DNA of 64,000 nucleotides from Streptomyces pacificus. Lineage in GTDB: Bacteria; Actinomycetota; Actinomycetes; Streptomycetales; Streptomycetaceae. The DNA is taken from positions 248,001 through 312,000 of the forward strand of contig NZ_BLLG01000005.1 in NCBI RefSeq assembly GCF_011766325.1, in the 5' to 3' direction. The translations under genes and the position numbers were made by a program. The notes under the pieces were generated by a model, which saw nothing but the letters and a program-made list of their open reading frames with translations, was not told the DNA's origin and searched no databases. This document shows positions 61,301-64,000 of this stretch, piece after piece (position 1 is the first letter of the stretch; every line of letters starts with the position of its first letter).

Positions 61301-61657
61301 CTCGCTCACTATCCACAGCGACCCGTCCTCGGCGAAGACGTCGAAGACCTGGTCGAGCCGCGGATGGTCGGGGATCTGCGCGGCGGCCTGGGCGGCCTCG
61401 ACGGCCCGCCGCACCGCCGGATCGGTCGGCCGGCGCGTGGTGCGGCCCCCGGCCCTGCGCGGTGCGGACAGGCTGGTGCCGCCCTGCTCGTCCAGCACCT
61501 CGGCGTCGACGACCTCCGGCAACGGGACCTGCCGGACCAGCACTTCCTGCCCGCTGTAGGTGTCGAAAGCGCGTGTCTCGACGAGTTCGTACGCGTCGGA
61601 GGGCGGCAGGGGAAGCCGGTAGCGGTCGGCCAGCACCCTTCCCGCGTAGTCGTCCAC
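58400..61657 (-). CDS. membrane-anchored pseudokinase with a long insertion in the kinase fold
   Basis: The 1085-residue product has a Ser/Thr-kinase-like N-lobe and hinge (RVLADRYRLPLPPSDAYELV, SLWIVSELVTARPLAALLAE). The catalytic loop reads THRNITVRTVLV, so HRD Asp is Asn, and DFG is replaced (VVLTGLASG). About 400 Pro/Gly/Arg-rich residues follow. Then comes a C-lobe with WAPEQ for APE and ATDLWALGALLYRAVQGHAP. Six REP repeats precede a membrane helix (LLVLILLALAAAVAYAMLF) and a roughly 150-residue outer domain. GGGAGG before the GTG at 61657 decides that start. It probably binds or senses rather than phosphorylates. The next kinase gene is upstream. Confidence 0.85.
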   Translation of the reverse strand: MDDYAGRVLADRYRLPLPPSDAYELVETRAFDTYSGQEVLVRQVPLPEVVDAEVLDEQGGTSLSAPRRAGGRTTRRPTDPAVRRAVEAAQAAAQIPDHPRLDQVFDVFAEDGSLWIVSELVTARPLAALLAERPLNPYRAAEIGADVLTALRVLHAHGWTHRNITVRTVLVCDDGRVVLTGLASGAAEEALCGYAPVPDPESGVEEAEAVDPPHGTPSGPPREPRQGSYGPFHGSSDPPSHEPSSGPPSGRSYGPSHGPSYGPRHEGAYPPPRSQGQAPEGHGGQERQGPAAPAAEPHRTPPPHERRPAPAPASPPEPAAGSDLPGRGAADRYVPPPYGPGFGGGQGDARAARAGAIAAYRAGARAAARLSEENRQGQDRGEGGQGGASTAAAESGAGGRGAVLPGGVSPRGLPGGGGSGPPGDRPGGGDPGCSGQGPGTDDRTGGYAPGGRGGRSTQPAGGGADAIGRLHHPGVRDEPDDRDAPEGSRTPPGAFVPPSGPGFALPAPRAALPAPRWWSRPADAPDAEGPDAADGCRDQGDHRDRGAPGGATGRDGGPHREPPGGPRQARLAGVWRDGSGPASDGPAAATAGGGAVPYGGSARDALRADARRGADAYAGALPVPRGGRWDEVVAAGVPPAAYRGPTTPLAAERARQARIAVVGAVTERWAPEQAGPVHENWQLAPPIGPATDLWALGALLYRAVQGHAPYPEENAAELVQLVCAEPPAFAEECGPLRPVVESLLRQDPTERPDFEELRGWLRSLVRSAPEPEAGTGVVPLPSVDGTRLPVVRRRGELVRRRGGGSTALRGRHRHKKARDSREPREPREPREPREPREPRGPGERPRRSPRSLGRTLLVLILLALAAAVAYAMLFMPKAGSGSGPASSSAPVSSSSAPASSSSRVPDRPGGPGSAAGSDPSPDGTRPQTSAPAVDLAEGYAVRVDPEGFRIGVDKSWQRRPVNDSGQVRYLGGDFTLIVVPGRDSVEENGSDPMAYQRDKERELQPFRESSWSTASGLRRIDVGRQAMAEGQFTWQDSTGREVYVRNLAMIVGGRYHVLQVIGPEGQRDKVTEIYQQATTAYHAAG
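59141..59200. repeat. 9-bp in-frame repeat encoding REP units
   Basis: About six CCTCGGCTC-type units inside the pseudokinase gene encode consecutive Arg-Glu-Pro triplets just before the membrane helix. Confidence 0.85.
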
Positions 61658-61909
61658 GGCGCCTCCCACCAGTGTGCAGCTTTCCCGGCCCGGTACTCCC
61701 CGTGGCCCGGCGGCGGGGCCTTCCCGCCGCGGGTCCCGGACCGGTGCCCTGGTCGGTCGTGTGCGCGGCCCTGGTCGCCAGAGCCGCGCCCCCGGTCCCG
61801 TGAACCGCGCGAAGCCGTCAATTCCGGTCGGCTACCGGCCTCTTGCGCCTGTGCCCGGTCCACGACCCCTCACGATACGTGGCCTGCCCGGCCCTTGGGG
61901 CCGAACCTC

Positions 61910-63916
61910 TCAGCCCTTGGGGGCGAACGTGGCGAAGGCCGTGTCCCGGAGCGTGCGGCACTCCGCGTCCTCCCACTCGTCCGCCGCACAGCTGATCATG
62001 ATCGAGTAACCGCGGCCGGCGTCGACCTTGAAGCCGCGGTTGAGCACCCGGACCCGCTCACCGGACTGGTTGCGCTCGAAGCCCCAGTCGGCGACCGTCG
62101 GATAGTCCTTGTACTCGACGGCCTTGATACCGAGATGCCGGTAGCCGTCACTGCTGCCGCTCACCGCGGGCCGCGCGGCGTTCCAGGCCGCCGCCGCGTC
62201 GTCCTTGGGGCTGTCGGTGAAGTCGACCTGGACGCGCGGGAAACCGCCGTCCGCGCTGAAGATCGCACCCGAGTTGACGCCCGCGGTGCCCGTGCGGCGG
62301 AAGGACTCCGGCATGGCGATGGTGAAGTGGAACTGGTCGCTGGACACCCTCGCGTACCCGGTGGGCAGCGCGCCGCCGGCGGGTGCTCCGGAGTCCGCGC
62401 CGGCCGACGGCTGCGCCGTGCTCGCGCCCGCGCCGCCTCCGCTGTCCCCGCCGTCTCCTTCGCCTCCGCTGTCTCCTTCGCCTCCGCTGTCCCCGCTGTC
62501 CCCGCCGGCCTCGTCCGCGGCCCGGCCCTCGCCGTTGCCGGCGCCGCTCCCCTCGCTGTCGCCCTCGCCGCCCTCACGGTGGGCGTCGCCGCCCGCGGCG
62601 GCCCCGGCGGAGGCGCTGTCGTTCTTCGGGCTGCTCTGCCCGCTCCCGTCTCCGTCCCCGCCCAGCGCGACGACGAGCACGGCCGACAGCACCGCGAGCA
62701 CGGCGACCACCGCGACGACCACCAGCCCGCGCCGCGGCACGACATCGGTGAGCGACGCACGCGCGGGGGACGTCCGGGCGGCCGCGGGCGTGGCCGTTGC
62801 CGAGGGGCCGGGGGCGCCTCCCCGGTCCGCCGGCTGCCCGGTCTCGGTCTTCGCCGCGTTCCGCACCGAGCGCAGTGCTCCGCGGACCCGGTCGGCCGCC
62901 GTGTCCGCGGCCTCCCCGGCCCGCTCCCCGGCGGCTGCGGTCGGCTCCGGCGCGACGGGGGGCAGGGGGACGACCCGGGTCGCCTCCGGTGGGGCCGCCG
63001 ACCCCACCGGCTGCTCCGGGGCGTCGATCACGCTCCGCAGCAGCGCGCGGGCGCCCGCGTCGTCGAGCCGCTGTGCCGGGTCCTTCACGAGCAGGCCGTA
63101 GACGACCTCCTCGAGCGGCCCGGCGTTCTTCGGCGGATCGAGCGGCTCGGTCATCACGGCGGTCAGCGTCGCGATGGCCGAACCCTTGTCGTACGGGGGG
63201 CAGCCCTCCACGCTCGCGTACAGCAGCCCGCCCAGCGACCAGAGGTCGGCGGCCGGACCGGGTTTGTGTCCCCGGGCGCGCTCCGGCGAGATATACGAGG
63301 GCGCGCCCACGAGCATGCCGGTGGAGGTGATCGACGGGTCGCCCTCGACCTGGGCGATGCCGAAGTCGGTGAGCACCACCCGGCCGTCGGACGAGATGAG
63401 CACGTTGGACGGCTTCACGTCGCGGTGCAGGATGCCTTCCCGGTGCGCGGAGCGCAGGACGTCCAGGACGGCGAGACCGACCTCGGCCGCCCGCCGGGGC
63501 GTCAGGACGCCGTCCTCGCGAATGGCCTCCGCGAGGGACTTGCCCTCGATGAGTTCCATCACGATCCACGGGCGGTCGTCCTCGTCGACGACGTCGTAGA
63601 CCGTCACGGCCCCGGTGTTCCGGATCCGGGCGATGGCCTTCGCCTCGCGCAGCGTGCGGGTGATCAGACGTCGTTTCTCGTCCTCGTCGATGCTGTTGGG
63701 GAAGCGCAGCTCCTTCACGGCGACCGTGCGGCCGAGGGTCTCGTCGTCGGCGCGCCAGACGGTGCCCATGCCACCGCGCCCGAGCACCCCGCCGAGCCGG
63801 TAGCGGCCGGCCAGCAGCCGCCCCTGGGCGGTCGGTGCGCGGTGCGCCGGGTCCGCCGCGGCCTGCGCGGCACGCGGCCCCCCGGACGGACCGGGACCCT
63901 CGGCGGCCGTCTTCAC
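61910..63916 (-). CDS. PknB-type transmembrane Ser/Thr protein kinase
   Basis: The protein (668 residues from the GTG at 63916) has an active-looking kinase domain. It shows P-loop LGRGGMGTVW, Lys in VAVKELRFP, catalytic loop LHRDVKPSNVLI, DFG in LTDFGIAQ, and SPERARGHKPGPAADLWSLGG. A linker, a membrane helix (GLVVVAVVAVLAVLSAVLVV) and a Gly/Asp/Ser/Glu-rich stalk follow. The outer domain (YARVSSDQFHFTIAMPESF onward, with a Cys pair near the end) resembles that of the adjacent pseudokinase. The frame stays open to the window edge, so the true start may lie outside. It is 252 bases upstream of the pseudokinase gene on the same strand. Confidence 0.92.
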   Translation of the reverse strand: MKTAAEGPGPSGGPRAAQAAADPAHRAPTAQGRLLAGRYRLGGVLGRGGMGTVWRADDETLGRTVAVKELRFPNSIDEDEKRRLITRTLREAKAIARIRNTGAVTVYDVVDEDDRPWIVMELIEGKSLAEAIREDGVLTPRRAAEVGLAVLDVLRSAHREGILHRDVKPSNVLISSDGRVVLTDFGIAQVEGDPSITSTGMLVGAPSYISPERARGHKPGPAADLWSLGGLLYASVEGCPPYDKGSAIATLTAVMTEPLDPPKNAGPLEEVVYGLLVKDPAQRLDDAGARALLRSVIDAPEQPVGSAAPPEATRVVPLPPVAPEPTAAAGERAGEAADTAADRVRGALRSVRNAAKTETGQPADRGGAPGPSATATPAAARTSPARASLTDVVPRRGLVVVAVVAVLAVLSAVLVVALGGDGDGSGQSSPKNDSASAGAAAGGDAHREGGEGDSEGSGAGNGEGRAADEAGGDSGDSGGEGDSGGEGDGGDSGGGAGASTAQPSAGADSGAPAGGALPTGYARVSSDQFHFTIAMPESFRRTGTAGVNSGAIFSADGGFPRVQVDFTDSPKDDAAAAWNAARPAVSGSSDGYRHLGIKAVEYKDYPTVADWGFERNQSGERVRVLNRGFKVDAGRGYSIMISCAADEWEDAECRTLRDTAFATFAPKG

Positions 63917-64000
63917 CCCGTCCCGCCCGGAAGTCTCCTGGCCCGCCGCCTTCCCGGCGGGACCCCGCTCGGCCCCGCGCGCGCCGCCTGGTCCCGCAGG

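Overview
The window is chromosomal DNA of a high-GC actinomycete, almost certainly Streptomyces. The evidence is very high G+C with strong third-position bias, frequent GTG and TTG starts behind GGAGG-type ribosome sites, near absence of T-rich terminators, an LAXTG sortase substrate, an isobutyryl-CoA mutase small subunit, and large Ser/Thr kinases with proline- and glycine-rich linkers. The content is mostly core housekeeping genes. No complete mobile element, prophage, CRISPR array, tRNA or rRNA was found.

Left part (1-9.0 kb): the end of a 2'-5' RNA ligase-like gene, trpS, rocD (ornithine aminotransferase), a two-gene operon of a small lipoprotein plus a glutathionylspermidine synthase-like ATP-grasp enzyme, a less GC-rich patch with an XRE regulator and a divergent small CxxC protein, an AhpD-like protein, and the end of a glycine-betaine system. 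Next (8.0-15.5 kb) comes a five-gene osmoprotectant operon read leftward: betB, betA, ABC ATPase, a fused double permease and the binding lipoprotein. It would take up choline or betaine and oxidise choline to betaine.

Middle (16-33 kb): mdh, a membrane-anchored HTH-DUF2690 protein, folD with a DUF3017 gene, a small membrane protein, purN-purH (overlapping), two membrane proteins, an unusual XRE-sigma-like-transmembrane protein, sucC-sucD and icmB. One-carbon, purine and TCA metabolism are therefore clustered. A 27-bp perfect inverted repeat separates the sigma-like gene from sucD.

Right part (33-64 kb): a lipase-like hydrolase, an M23 peptidase and two NlpC/P60 peptidases (one behind a c-di-AMP ydaO-type riboswitch) form a cell-wall remodelling region around the pcrA helicase. 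Then comes a PspC/LiaF-like envelope-stress locus (NarL-type regulator, PspC-histidine kinase, and a divergent PspC-LiaF protein over TCAGGG half-sites). It is followed by DoxX, an IPT-like membrane protein, a DUF985 cupin, an Uma2 remnant, guaA, and chorismate mutase behind a possible leader peptide and hairpin. After a repeat-rich 1.1-kb non-coding stretch come an LAXTG surface protein, a cholesterol-oxidase-type GMC enzyme, succinic semialdehyde dehydrogenase, and two membrane-anchored kinase-family proteins. One of these is a probable pseudokinase split by a long insertion.

A cross-cutting trait is abundant short tandem repeats. Inside genes the units are multiples of three bases (KP, poly-Q, TG, HE/YD, ARNG, REP, TGED); between genes the units are 8, 9, 10, 14, 19 or 22 bp.
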